From positions 1 to 39,849 of the IMG/VR virus record IMGVR_UViG_3300008110_000140: a stretch of DNA of 39,849 bases. One strand, written 5' to 3'. Shown here piece after piece: positions 17,457-25,753 of this stretch (the first letter of the stretch is position 1; the number at the start of each line of letters is the position of its first letter). Under the pieces are notes generated by a model. The model was not told where the DNA came from, ran no database searches, and worked only from the letters and a program-made list of their open reading frames with translations. Position numbers and translations under genes: made by a program. This DNA comes from a virus.

Positions 17457-17914
17457 TACTTTTTTTTAACTGCTTCCTGATTCGGTTTAGCGTTGATGGC
17501 TTGACGCGTCCGGTAAAGGTCCATCGCAAGGCCGCTAGCGCCAAGGGCCGCCATCAAGTCCTCACTGGCCCCGCCGTCGCCGTCGGCTTTGAATTCTAGC
17601 CGCTCTTCTGGTGGCAGATGCGGTGGGTTTTCAATGCCAACGATCGAGCAACGCACCTCCTCCAGCATGAAGGAGCTACGGACCTCCATCTCACCTTTTT
17701 TGAAGGCAAACTGCTTGTCTTGCACACCGCTGGCTAAGCGGTAGGGCAGTACTTTCCTTAAAACGAAACGCGTCGGCTCCTCTTTCAGCTCGAGCAAGCT
17801 TTCGTCTAGCGTTTCAAGGTAGCGATCATACTGATCAGGCTCACAGCCAATGGCTGAATCGAGCCGCAGGACTACTTTATAGGTCTCGTTACGGGATGGT
17901 AGCTTTAACGCCAT
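17456..17914 (-). CDS. Tail assembly chaperone, upstream (G-like) ORF
   Basis: A 152-residue acidic protein (ATG 17914) between the tail tube gene and the tape measure. It has the N-terminus KLPSRNETYKVVLRLDSAIG and a helical mid-region, and ends in EAVKKK at the slippery site. Lambda gpG-type proteins occupy this place and are produced in excess over their frameshifted fusion; the ratio is critical for tail assembly. Reading through the -1 site would give a fusion of 293 residues (152, one Val, then 140). Sequence similarity to known G proteins was not tested, so the assignment rests on order, size and the frameshift signal. Confidence 0.82.
   Translation of the reverse strand: MALKLPSRNETYKVVLRLDSAIGCEPDQYDRYLETLDESLLELKEEPTRFVLRKVLPYRLASGVQDKQFAFKKGEMEVRSSFMLEEVRCSIVGIENPPHLPPEERLEFKADGDGGASEDLMAALGASGLAMDLYRTRQAINAKPNQEAVKKK
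17459..17465 (-). other. Programmed -1 ribosomal frameshift site (A AAA AAG)
   Basis: On the minus strand the codons GTT AAA AAA AAG TAA contain the heptamer A AAA AAG in the zero frame, one codon before the TAA stop. A -1 slip places the ribosome in GTA ATG GCT, the frame of the downstream ORF. This matches the X XXY YYZ rule for tail-chaperone frameshifts. Confidence 0.9.
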
Positions 17915-17937
17915 GGCAACTCTCCAAAGAACAAACG

Positions 17938-17964
17938 GATAGGGGCGTTAGCACGCACCCTATC
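17938..17964 (-). terminator. Hairpin terminator between tail tube and chaperone genes
   Basis: A 27-base hairpin: GATAGGG, one bulged T, GCGT, loop GCTA, ACGC, CCCTATC, giving an 11-bp stem. It is followed on the minus strand by the T-rich CGTTTGTTCTTT. It lies in the 68-base gap after the tail tube stop. A partial terminator here would keep tube protein expression above that of the chaperone and tape measure. Confidence 0.65.
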
Positions 17965-17982
17965 GGCTGTGAAAAAATAGAA

Positions 17983-19209
17983 CTACTTGAATTCAATGCT
18001 GATTTCGTCGGCCGAATCGTAGGTTGTTTGGAGCGCTGGGCCTTCAAAGCTGATCACCACCGAGCCGGTTTCCGGCGTGTCAAACGACGGAATGGAGAAC
18101 GACACTTTGGGACAGCTAATGGCCAGGTGGCGGCCAGCGGCATCGCCGAGGATCAGGCTGAAATTTTGCGCTTCAAAGTCTTGCACGCGGTTGAAGAGAC
18201 GAATCACCTCGGCATTGACGTTGGTGTCGACTTTCACCTGGTTGGTGACTTTGCCACCGGGGACAAACAGCGTGCCACCAAGGCCGGCGCTACCGAACTC
18301 GGAGTTGCGTAGCTCGTGGCTGTTGGTGACGGTGATGGTCGCCCCACGGAAGCTGGAAATATTGACGCCAGCCAAGGACATCGAGCCAACCAGGCCGGTG
18401 ACGGGGTTGTTGATCCCCACCGGTGCCGCTGGTTCGTAATAACAGAGGTAGACGGGGCTTTCTGAGCCGTCAGCATCCATCAGGGGGGCGCCGGACAGCG
18501 TCACCTGATCGCCACTGATGGCGGTGACGTAACGCCCAGATCCAGCCGGCGTGTCGCTCGAGCGGGTAAGGCCGTCGGCTTTGACAAGCATGACGGCGGC
18601 GCCGACGCGGAAGCTTTTGCCTTCGCCAGCCTGAAGGGTGACGACGTTGGAGCTGTTGTCGACGGTCGATTTACCAATGCCGACCATAAAGGCGTCTCTG
18701 GCGTTGCCAGTCCACTCGGCTGTGGCCTCGCCGTCACCGGGGAAGTTGAGCGTACAGCCTTCGATAAACGCACCGCGAGACTGACGGCACCAAAAATCCC
18801 CGACCTCATAGAGGGAGAAGGTGACGTCGGGAGCCTTGGCGGTGGTGTATTTGAGGTTCGGGCTGGTTTCCTCTTTGCCGAAACAGCTTTCAAAGAACAA
18901 GCGGATAGGAGAATCGACCTCAGCCGCCGAGGCTGCGCCTAGCGACTCATCGATATTGAAGTAGGTGGAGATGGAAAAGCTCGTCTCTTTTTTCTTTTTG
19001 ATCTGGCTTTGGTGGTGCCGTCCTGTCCGGTGGGCCGAAGGCTCTAGTGCTTGGCTAAAGCTGATCTGACCTGCAGTGGTGTACATAAAATCACTGTTGC
19101 CAGGTAGAACAAGATGCCCCCGGTTACCCTCAACCTTGGCATAAAACCGTTGGTTGAGGCCGATTGAGTCGTTGCCAGAGTTGTAAATATCGGCGTAATT
19201 CTTTGCCAC
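17983..19209 (-). CDS. Major tail (tube) protein
   Basis: A 408-residue protein with GTG start at 19209 (GGAGCTAG upstream). It follows the tail terminator and precedes the chaperone pair, the expected slot for the tube subunit. It is beta-rich with tail-tube-like segments (SFSISTYFNIDESLG; ATAEWTGNARDAFMVGIGKS; GSMSLAGVNISSFRGATITV; VVISFEGPALQTTYD). Residues about 178-258 look like an inserted beta domain with the form VVTLQAGEGKSFRVGAAVML ... RYVTAISGDQVTLSGAPL, which is extra relative to a roughly 200-300 residue tube core. Hexamers stack to form the tail tube. No sheath gene is adjacent, so a flexible siphovirus tail is expected. Family not confirmed. Confidence 0.8.
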   Translation of the reverse strand: MAKNYADIYNSGNDSIGLNQRFYAKVEGNRGHLVLPGNSDFMYTTAGQISFSQALEPSAHRTGRHHQSQIKKKKETSFSISTYFNIDESLGAASAAEVDSPIRLFFESCFGKEETSPNLKYTTAKAPDVTFSLYEVGDFWCRQSRGAFIEGCTLNFPGDGEATAEWTGNARDAFMVGIGKSTVDNSSNVVTLQAGEGKSFRVGAAVMLVKADGLTRSSDTPAGSGRYVTAISGDQVTLSGAPLMDADGSESPVYLCYYEPAAPVGINNPVTGLVGSMSLAGVNISSFRGATITVTNSHELRNSEFGSAGLGGTLFVPGGKVTNQVKVDTNVNAEVIRLFNRVQDFEAQNFSLILGDAAGRHLAISCPKVSFSIPSFDTPETGSVVISFEGPALQTTYDSADEISIEFK

Positions 19210-19222
19210 GGCGATCTAGCTC

Positions 19223-19669
19223 CTATGCTTCGCTTACGAGGGGTTCGTAGTAGAGGGCTTCGAGATCAAGGCGGACAAAGAAGTAGGGATCGAGAAGGTG
19301 AAGGTCCGTTTGGGACCCCATGTATCTTAAGTGAATCATTCCAGGAATGCCAAGGTTTGGCTTTTCCCAAAGTACACGCTCGACTTCATATTGAAGATTC
19401 CACAGGTCGCGTTGACTGACGGGCTGATCTTCGGTGCCACGCATGACCAGTTCCAAGGCGATAGACCATGTTTTTTTGGCCCGCCTGGACTCGTGCTCGA
19501 TGCGTTCCGCAATATCGATCAGCTGCACGGCTGGGCAGTCGACACTCATAAAGTCGTCCGAGCGCAGCCGCACGCGGTCAAACTCGACGGTTTTAAGGGA
19601 GGGAAGGCCCTCGAGACGCTCAACCAGCGCCGAGGCTATGCGGTCTTTCATCGACTGGGTGTAGCTCAT
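19223..19669 (-). CDS. Tail terminator / tail completion protein
   Basis: A 148-residue protein whose ATG (19669) overlaps the preceding stop as ATGA. An N-terminal helix (YTQSMKDRIASALVERLEG) leads into an alpha/beta body with conserved-style segments AVQLIDIAERIEHESRRAKK and WSIALELVMRG. It lies between the neck protein and the tube, the usual place of gpU/gp10-like terminators that cap the tail tube and join it to the head. Identification is by order, size and fold-like pattern rather than a signature motif. Confidence 0.7.
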   Translation of the reverse strand: MSYTQSMKDRIASALVERLEGLPSLKTVEFDRVRLRSDDFMSVDCPAVQLIDIAERIEHESRRAKKTWSIALELVMRGTEDQPVSQRDLWNLQYEVERVLWEKPNLGIPGMIHLRYMGSQTDLHLLDPYFFVRLDLEALYYEPLVSEA

Positions 19670-20205
19670 CGGGTCAAAAGCTCGTAGCGGATGGCGTTAA
19701 TGATTGCCCCGGTCCTACCGACAATCGGTCCCCGGGCGCCACCTTCAGGAAACGGCGGCTTTTTCACGTTCATGATCATTTGCGTTTCGAGCATCATGCC
19801 GATACGGGTCATGGCTTCGGCCATGGAGATCGGCTCTGGCCCCACCGTTTGGCGCAGAATGGTCAGAATATCGGCTCGGCGTTGGGTCAGGGCCGGCGTG
19901 ACAAAAGGCCGCGCCCGAAGCCTAGCGGTGCGCTCGTTGCCGTCGCCTTGGATCTCCAGCACGCCCTTGGAGCGTCCGAGCAAAGGGCGGTCCTCAGGCC
20001 GAGCCTTAGCCCGCTCCTGATCGTATTTACGGAAGAGGTTGGCCATGAGCCAGCGGTACATCTTGGCGGAGGGCTTGGTGCCGTACTCGTGAAAGGCGGC
20101 ATAGCGCACCCCACGCACACCGACCTGGACCCCCGTCACGCCACCTTTGCGGAGATGTTCGAGGCGCCTCTGAAAGCGCTCAGCCAAGATCGTCGGCGTC
20201 GTCAT
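19666..20205 (-). CDS. Head-tail joining protein (HK97 gp10 / Mu gpG-like)
   Basis: A 179-residue basic protein, ATG at 20205, coupled by ATGA overlap with its upstream gene. The pattern VGVRGVRYAAFHEYGTKPSA (a 'HEYGT' type motif) and RLRARPFVTPALTQRRADIL ('RPF...PA') is the hallmark of the HK97 gp10/minor-tail and Mu G-like virion morphogenesis families. These proteins complete the neck after DNA packaging. A long helix and an ENVKKPPFPE-like strand region (residues 145-155) follow. Located between the gp6-like connector and tail terminator, in the normal order. Confidence 0.8.
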   Translation of the reverse strand: MTTPTILAERFQRRLEHLRKGGVTGVQVGVRGVRYAAFHEYGTKPSAKMYRWLMANLFRKYDQERAKARPEDRPLLGRSKGVLEIQGDGNERTARLRARPFVTPALTQRRADILTILRQTVGPEPISMAEAMTRIGMMLETQMIMNVKKPPFPEGGARGPIVGRTGAIINAIRYELLTR

Positions 20206-20822
20206 AGGTTCACCAACGGCCGGTCAAGCAGCGGCGCTTCTGTGCGTTTATGATCAAGGATGATCTCCTGAATCATAGTCGGCATCTCGGCCAGGATCCC
20301 CACCGACTCATCGCCCTTACTTTTCGAGGTGCGACCCATGTCGCCACGCTCACGGTGGCGGTAGAACCACTCGACAAGCCACAGACACGCCAGCTCCAGC
20401 TCCGCCAGGACACCAGCATGGGCGTTGGCGTTATAGCCGGCAGTGTACTCGACCTTGATATTGTGGAAGCCGTTGGGAAAGAAGTCGGACTTGAGAATCA
20501 GGCTATGCCCCTCGTCACCGATCACGTAGCTCGACGGGCTCTTGGCTGTCTCAGGCCCAAACAGGCTTTGATCATCAAAATAAAGGCCCGTAACGTTCGT
20601 TACCGGCCACTGTTTCAACATCAAGATATTCGTGCGCCGCCCCGAGCGAAGTTCAACGTGCAGGCGTTCCTTGAGAGCGCGGTCAGTCATGGTCTCAAGC
20701 CGCTGTGTTGCGGCATTGATCAGCAGCTCAAGCCGCGCATTTTGCGACGTATCACTAGCCGGAATGGACAGATGACTACGGGCGGTTGCCAAGCTTGTCA
20801 GAGCTTCGGTGATAAGCGGCAT
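20202..20822 (-). CDS. Head-tail connector protein (HK97 gp6-like adaptor)
   Basis: A 206-residue protein starting at ATG 20822. It shows the adaptor pattern: N-terminal helices (NARLELLINAATQRLETMTD), then RALKERLHVELRSGRRTNIL, then LKQWPVTNVTGLYFDD (W-P-V motif) and IKVEYTAGYN before a helical C-terminal part. The motif order 'A-T-x-R-x-E-x-x-T-x-R', 'W-P-V' and 'Y-x-A-G-Y' is characteristic of gp6-like connectors, which form a ring beneath the portal. It overlaps the neck gene downstream by 4 bases. Confidence 0.85.
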   Translation of the reverse strand: MPLITEALTSLATARSHLSIPASDTSQNARLELLINAATQRLETMTDRALKERLHVELRSGRRTNILMLKQWPVTNVTGLYFDDQSLFGPETAKSPSSYVIGDEGHSLILKSDFFPNGFHNIKVEYTAGYNANAHAGVLAELELACLWLVEWFYRHRERGDMGRTSKSKGDESVGILAEMPTMIQEIILDHKRTEAPLLDRPLVNL

Positions 20823-20825
20823 ACG

Positions 20826-21032
20826 TCACCCCTTGAGCTTGGACGTGCGCGCTTTGGCCTCGGCTTTGGGCGCCTCACAGACGGCAAGATATTGAGGGTA
20901 AAGGGCGAGCAGAGCATGGCCAAGCTCGTCGGAAACCTCGAGCTCTTCGCCACTTTCGACCGATTGGCAAATAAATTCCGGTTTTTTGCAAAGGAGCACA
21001 AGCCCTTGTGAGGCTTTGACGTATAAGCGCAT
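20826..21032 (-). CDS. Small hypothetical protein before the connector gene
   Basis: A 68-residue protein, ATG at 21032 with AAGGAG nine bases upstream, ending 3 bases before the connector start. Composition is mixed: a beta-like start with two cysteines (LVLLCKKPEFICQSVESG), a helical middle (ELGHALLALYPQYLAV) and a basic tail. It may be a small head-assembly protein, similar in size and place to many unassigned genes between capsid and gp6. No motif recognised. Confidence 0.65.
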   Translation of the reverse strand: MRLYVKASQGLVLLCKKPEFICQSVESGEELEVSDELGHALLALYPQYLAVCEAPKAEAKARTSKLKG

Positions 21033-21118
21033 AATAAAAACTCCTTGGACTTTGTGCTACTAGCCTAACGGCCACGGCGCAAAGTCGCAAGGAGCGAAGC
21101 CCTTGGGCTACAAGGGTT

Positions 21119-23668
21119 TCAAGATATCGTAAAGTCTAGCGCGGTGGGGTTTTCGAGGTCCGTGCGCTCGATCTTCAGGCTTGTGCCACCGGCGTTGCGC
21201 AGGTAAAGCGCCTTCATCACGTATTCATCCCCGCTGTCGGCGGTGGCCTTGAAGCGCCCCGTCATGGAGTTAGCGCCCCGGAAGCGCACGCCGACGATGC
21301 GGTCCGTATCGCCGTAGGGGATGGCGTCATTGACGTAGACCGCTTGCACCCGGGCCCACTGGGACTGCTCGCTGAAGGTCGGGTGGTTTTGCACCTTGGG
21401 GATGGACGAGAGGGTGGCCCGGCTGAGGCTCAGCGTGGCTTTTTGCCCGGAGTAGATCGCGGCCGGTACGGTGATGAGCGGCGTGGTGTCGGGCACGGCA
21501 AGGGTAAAGGTGACGCTGATAGACCCGCCCGAGTTGGTGGCCGTCACCGTGTAATTTATCGCACCAGCCACGGCCGTCGGCGTCCCGGAGATCACGCCGG
21601 TCAGCGCATTGAGGGCTAGGCCGGCTGGCAGGGCAGGGCTCACACTGTAGCTCACCACGTCGCCACCGGAGATGCTGGGCACTTTGGGGCTCACGGGCAG
21701 GTTGCGCGTGAAGCCGTAAGGGGTCGACGCATACGAGAGGCCAAACGGCGCCACGTCGTTGACGGTGACAGAGACATTGGTGGTGGTGGAGCCGCCCGAG
21801 TTGGAGGCCGTTACCGTAAAATTGCTTGCCCCCACAAGGCTAGAAGGTGTGCCCGAGATGGCCCCGGTGCTCGGGTCGAAGCTCAAGCCGCTCGGCAGGC
21901 TGGGGGCCACGCTGTAAGTCACGACAGGGCCACCACTGACGGAAGGGTTGGCCGTGACCATCGCGCTGCCTTTGGTCAGCACCAACGGGCTCGCCGCATA
22001 GCTCAAGGAGCTGGGTGCTACGTCATTCACGGTCACTAGCAGCACAGCGGTCGTGGATCCACCCGTATTGGTAGCCGTCACCGTATAGTTGGCAGCAGAC
22101 GCCAGGGCCGTGGGAGTACCCGAGATGACGCCCGTCGCAGTGTTAAAAGACAATCCTGCCGGGAGAGCGGGGCTCACGCTGTAGCTCACCACCACGCCAC
22201 CGGAGACGCTGGGCGTGTTGGTGGTGATCGCCATACCCTTTGTGTAAATAGGCGAGCCATAAGCGTAGGTGAGAGACGACGGGGCCAAATCGATGACCCG
22301 GATGGATAGCACCGTAGTGGTCGAACCTCCGGAGTTGACGGCTGTGACCGTGTAGCTAGCCGCCGTCGACAGTGCTGTAGGCGTACCGGTGATATATCCC
22401 GTGGTTGGATGGAGAGAAAGCCCCTCTGGCAGCTGTGGACTGACGCTGTAGCTGACAATAAGACCGCCGACTGCGCTCGGTATATTGGGGGTTATGGGCA
22501 AACCCTTGCTATATACCGGCAACTGCTGCTGGTATCCTAGCCCCGATGGCGCGATGTCGTTGACGGTGATGGCCAGCGAGGCCGTGGTGAATCCGCCACT
22601 ATTGGTGGCGGTGACAGTGTAGTTTTTCAGCTCGGAAAGGACAACCGGGTTGCCCGAGATAACGCCGGTAGCAGTGTTAAAGTCAATGCCGATCGGCAAC
22701 GCTGGCGTGATGCTGTAGGAGACGACGGCGCCACCGGAGGAGGTTGGCGAGTTGGCGGTGATGTCTTTCCATTTTGTATAAACCGGGCTCGAATCGGTAT
22801 AGACAAGGGACGACGGCGCCACGTCGTTCACGGTGATCGATAGCGATGCGGTAGTAGAGCCTCCCGAGTTGGTTGCCGTCACCGTATAGCTGGCGGCGGT
22901 GGCAAGAGCCGTGGGTGTGCCCGAGATCACGCCCGTCGACGTATTGAGGGCGAGGCCCACCGGCAGGGCTGGCGAGACGCTGTAGGAGACGACAGAGCCG
23001 CCGGACGACGTGGGGCTATTGGCGTTGATCGCCGTGCCCTTGGTATAGGTGGCGGTCCCATAAGTGTAAGCCAGAGCGCTTGGTGCGACGTCGTTGACCG
23101 TGATCGAGACTGTCGCCGTGGTCGATCCGCCAGTATTGCTGGCCGTCACCGTGTAGCTTCCTTGGGTCGCCAACACGCTAGGCGTGCCCGAGATGACGCC
23201 CGTCGTGGTATTCAGCGAAAGACCAGAGGGTAGGGCTGGGCTCACGCTGTAGGAGACCACCGCGCCACCTGAGGAGCTCGGCGAGTTGGCGGTGATGGCG
23301 CTGCCCTTGGTGTAAGTCTGGCTGGCGTAGGTGTAACTGAGAGACGACGGCGCCACGTCGTTCACGGTGAAGGTGAGGCCCTTGGTGGTGGATCCCCCCG
23401 CATTGGCTGCCGTGACCGTATAAACGGCTTGCGTTGCCAGGGCGGTCGGGTTTCCGGTGATCACACCCGTCGAGGTGTTGAACGATAGGCCCGATGGCAG
23501 GCTTGGGCTCACGCTCCAGGACGTCACCGTTTCGCCCTGATAGCTTGGCGAGTTGGTGGCAATCGCCGTGCCTTTGGTGAAGGTCGCTGTCTCCACCGTA
23601 TAAGCAAGGCTCGAAGGAGCCACGACTTGCAGGTAGGCCTGGGTCATGTATGCGGCCATTAAGTACAT
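21119..23668 (-). CDS. Ig-like (He_PIG) repeat protein, putative capsid decoration or fibre protein
   Basis: An 849-residue protein. I chose ATG 23668 (MYLMAAY) because GGAG lies eight bases upstream; earlier in-frame starts lack an SD. Residues 19-730 consist of eight tandem units of about 89 residues. Each has the pattern [VIL]-AP-x-x-L-x-Y ... KG ... P ... GG-x-V-[VT]-[ST]-[YW]-S-[VI]-[ST]-P-x-LP-x-G-[LI] ... TG-[VAY]-I-[ST]-G-[TN]-P ... YTVTA-x-N-[STA]-GG-[SF]. This is the putative Ig-fold He_PIG family. The last about 120 residues form a separate beta domain (SQWARVQAVYVNDAIPYGDT; VRFRGANSMTGRFKATADSG). The gene sits in the head region, where Ig-domain proteins often project from capsids and bind carbohydrates. 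A tail role cannot be excluded. Confidence 0.8.
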   Translation of the reverse strand: MYLMAAYMTQAYLQVVAPSSLAYTVETATFTKGTAIATNSPSYQGETVTSWSVSPSLPSGLSFNTSTGVITGNPTALATQAVYTVTAANAGGSTTKGLTFTVNDVAPSSLSYTYASQTYTKGSAITANSPSSSGGAVVSYSVSPALPSGLSLNTTTGVISGTPSVLATQGSYTVTASNTGGSTTATVSITVNDVAPSALAYTYGTATYTKGTAINANSPTSSGGSVVSYSVSPALPVGLALNTSTGVISGTPTALATAASYTVTATNSGGSTTASLSITVNDVAPSSLVYTDSSPVYTKWKDITANSPTSSGGAVVSYSITPALPIGIDFNTATGVISGNPVVLSELKNYTVTATNSGGFTTASLAITVNDIAPSGLGYQQQLPVYSKGLPITPNIPSAVGGLIVSYSVSPQLPEGLSLHPTTGYITGTPTALSTAASYTVTAVNSGGSTTTVLSIRVIDLAPSSLTYAYGSPIYTKGMAITTNTPSVSGGVVVSYSVSPALPAGLSFNTATGVISGTPTALASAANYTVTATNTGGSTTAVLLVTVNDVAPSSLSYAASPLVLTKGSAMVTANPSVSGGPVVTYSVAPSLPSGLSFDPSTGAISGTPSSLVGASNFTVTASNSGGSTTTNVSVTVNDVAPFGLSYASTPYGFTRNLPVSPKVPSISGGDVVSYSVSPALPAGLALNALTGVISGTPTAVAGAINYTVTATNSGGSISVTFTLAVPDTTPLITVPAAIYSGQKATLSLSRATLSSIPKVQNHPTFSEQSQWARVQAVYVNDAIPYGDTDRIVGVRFRGANSMTGRFKATADSGDEYVMKALYLRNAGGTSLKIERTDLENPTALDFTIS
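21500..23620 (-). repeat. Eight tandem repeats of about 267 bp encoding Ig-like domains
   Basis: Approximate limits. Each unit encodes about 89 residues from [VIL]AP to the -V-x-D linker. Units 2, 3 and 6 are the most alike; unit 5 and unit 8 are the most diverged. Such arrays expand and contract by recombination. Confidence 0.85.
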
Positions 23669-23739
23669 GCGTTTTGCTCCACAAAAAATGGCAGGGGGCA
23701 CGATGGCCCACCTGCCCGGGTTGTTAGACGTTCAGAGGC

Positions 23740-25668
23740 TTAGGGGACGTATTGAAACTGGACGTAGAGGATGTCTCCAGCTTCCAAGCCGGTGGTGCCA
23801 CCGCTCGCGAAGTCGCCTGCGAAGGAGAGGCGGGTTTTGCCACCCACGACGGAGACGGTGTAGTCGTCGCCTTCGTGCATGTAACCGCCAGCTCCGCCGT
23901 TGATAAAGACCAGGGTGGACTTCTCTTTTGCGAGGTAAGCAAGGTCGACGTACTGGTTGGAGATGTCGCCAGACACCAGCACCTTTTTCTCCTTGTGGAA
24001 AGTGCCGCTGTTGAGGCTGGAAACGGCCGACTGCAGGTCGGTGATTTCGGAGTCGTGGGTGTCGAGCTGATCTTGGAGGTCTTGGTCGGCAGCTTCGCGG
24101 GCCGCCACTTCGTCGGCGATTTCGCCATCAACGTAGGAGGTCAGATCCGAAACGGCTTTTGAAATCGAGCCGACGCCTGTCCCCTCGATGACATCCAGGC
24201 GAGCATCTAGCGCGTCGTCCCCGGCGATCCTGGCCGTTTCTTCGGCGTCAACCAAGCCCTCGGCGAAGGACTTAGCCTCGGCCACGCCGGCCGCGATCGA
24301 GCCCACGCCCGATCCCTCGATGACGTCGAGACGGCCATCGAGCAGGTCGTCTGCGGCTTCACGTAGGCCAGCCTCGACAGCAATGGCTGCGTCGCGATCA
24401 AGGACCTCTTGGGCGATCTCAGCATCAACGTAGTCGAAGCTCTGTTTTTTGGCCCAGAGCACGCTGCCCACGGTCGTTTCCGACGCCTCGAGTGTATCAA
24501 GGCGGCTGTCCAGCCCGGAGATTTGCCCGGCGATGGTGTTGGCAAAGTCAGCGTCGTTGCCAAGAGCGTCAGCCAGCTCCTTGAGGGTGTCGAGCAGAGC
24601 CGGGGCGCCATTCACCAAGTTGGAGACAGCCGTATCAACGTAAGAGATCGCGTCCGCGTAAGCCTTAGCCAAACTTCCCGGTGTTGAGCTGTCGGCCTCA
24701 AGGGTATCGAGACGAGCATCGAGGGCGTCGTCGGCGGAGGCACGGGCTTGGCTTTCGACCAGGATCGCGGCATCGCGGTCCAGAACCTCTTGAGCGATCG
24801 CATCATCGGTATAGCTCTCGCTTTGCGAAACGGCCCAAAGCACGCTTCCCGTGACTTGTGCGCCGGACTCGATGACGTCCAGGCGGGCATCAAGAGCGTC
24901 ATCGGCAGATTCGCGAGCAGATTGCTCAGAATCAACGAGATTTTGGGCAAAATCCTTCGCGTCTTTCTCGGCTTTGGCCACGCTTCCTTCGACGGAATCC
25001 GCGCCCTCAAGAACTATCAGGCGAGCGTCTAGGGCGTCGTCGCCTTGTTGGCGGAGATCCGCCTCATTCTCAACGGCGCCTTCACGGTCAACAATCTCCT
25101 GATCGATTTGATCTTGGAGGCTTTGCTGAGCGATGGAGATCGCGCTGTCGCGGTCGATGACCTCTTGGGCCACCTTTTGATCGGTGTAGGAGTAGCTTTG
25201 CGCCTTGCTCCAGAGCACCGAGCCCTCGACCAATTCGCCGGATTCCAAGGTATCCAGACGGCCATCGAGCGCGGCAATCTGGTTGCCGATGGTGACGGCA
25301 AAGTTCTCGTCAGAGCCAAGTGCATCGGCCAGCTCTTTCAAGGTGTCAAGAAGCGCCGGGGCACCGTTCACCAGGCTGGAGATCGCGGCATCGGTGTAGC
25401 TGTTGGCGCTAGAGAGAGCGTCGGCTGCCTCTTGGGCGGCCTTGCTATCAACGTAGCCCTTGCGGGATACCTGCTCGCTTACGGTCGGGTCCACCGACAG
25501 GACGGGCAGGATCATGAACTCAGGGATGTCTGAGCTGTTTACTTTGAGGAAGCTGACCGTACCGTTGCCCGAGGCATTGACGGCGCGCAAGGCTTCGTCG
25601 TTGAGGAGTTTAATCTTGGATCCGTCGACGGAATCCGGGCGCAGAAACTTCTTTGCTAAGCGACTCAT
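23740..25668 (-). CDS. Coiled-coil repeat fibre protein (head-region fibre)
   Basis: A 642-residue protein with ATG 25668. Seven degenerate copies of LD-x-RL-[DI]-x-[LI]-E ... GS occur (for example DDALDARLDVIE followed by GSVLW or GSIAK). Two long near-copies also occur, each with SLVNGAPALLDTLKELADAL-type sequence and AQEV-[IL]-DRD-[SA]-AI (around residues 95-185 and 335-425). The LVNGAPALLDTLKELADALG motif occurs widely in phage fibre proteins. Composition is acidic and helical, as expected for a trimeric coiled-coil shaft. The final about 85 residues are a beta domain (GDDYTVSVVGGKTRLSFAGD; GLEAGDILYVQFQY) like the two domains in the next-door 198-residue protein. Head-located fibre is inferred from gene order. 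Confidence 0.75.
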   Translation of the reverse strand: MSRLAKKFLRPDSVDGSKIKLLNDEALRAVNASGNGTVSFLKVNSSDIPEFMILPVLSVDPTVSEQVSRKGYVDSKAAQEAADALSSANSYTDAAISSLVNGAPALLDTLKELADALGSDENFAVTIGNQIAALDGRLDTLESGELVEGSVLWSKAQSYSYTDQKVAQEVIDRDSAISIAQQSLQDQIDQEIVDREGAVENEADLRQQGDDALDARLIVLEGADSVEGSVAKAEKDAKDFAQNLVDSEQSARESADDALDARLDVIESGAQVTGSVLWAVSQSESYTDDAIAQEVLDRDAAILVESQARASADDALDARLDTLEADSSTPGSLAKAYADAISYVDTAVSNLVNGAPALLDTLKELADALGNDADFANTIAGQISGLDSRLDTLEASETTVGSVLWAKKQSFDYVDAEIAQEVLDRDAAIAVEAGLREAADDLLDGRLDVIEGSGVGSIAAGVAEAKSFAEGLVDAEETARIAGDDALDARLDVIEGTGVGSISKAVSDLTSYVDGEIADEVAAREAADQDLQDQLDTHDSEITDLQSAVSSLNSGTFHKEKKVLVSGDISNQYVDLAYLAKEKSTLVFINGGAGGYMHEGDDYTVSVVGGKTRLSFAGDFASGGTTGLEAGDILYVQFQYVP

Positions 25669-25753
25669 GCAAGTGCCCCCAAAAATGCTGACGCCAAGAC
25701 AACGCGCCTTGGCCCATGGTCCTGTTTGCTTTTTTTGGAATGTGTGGGGATTT

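Noticed and set aside
21500-23620. Ig repeat array as a CRISPR or mobile repeat
   Set aside because: The repeats are in frame, about 267 bp, and diverge mainly at synonymous and variable-loop positions, so they are protein domains.
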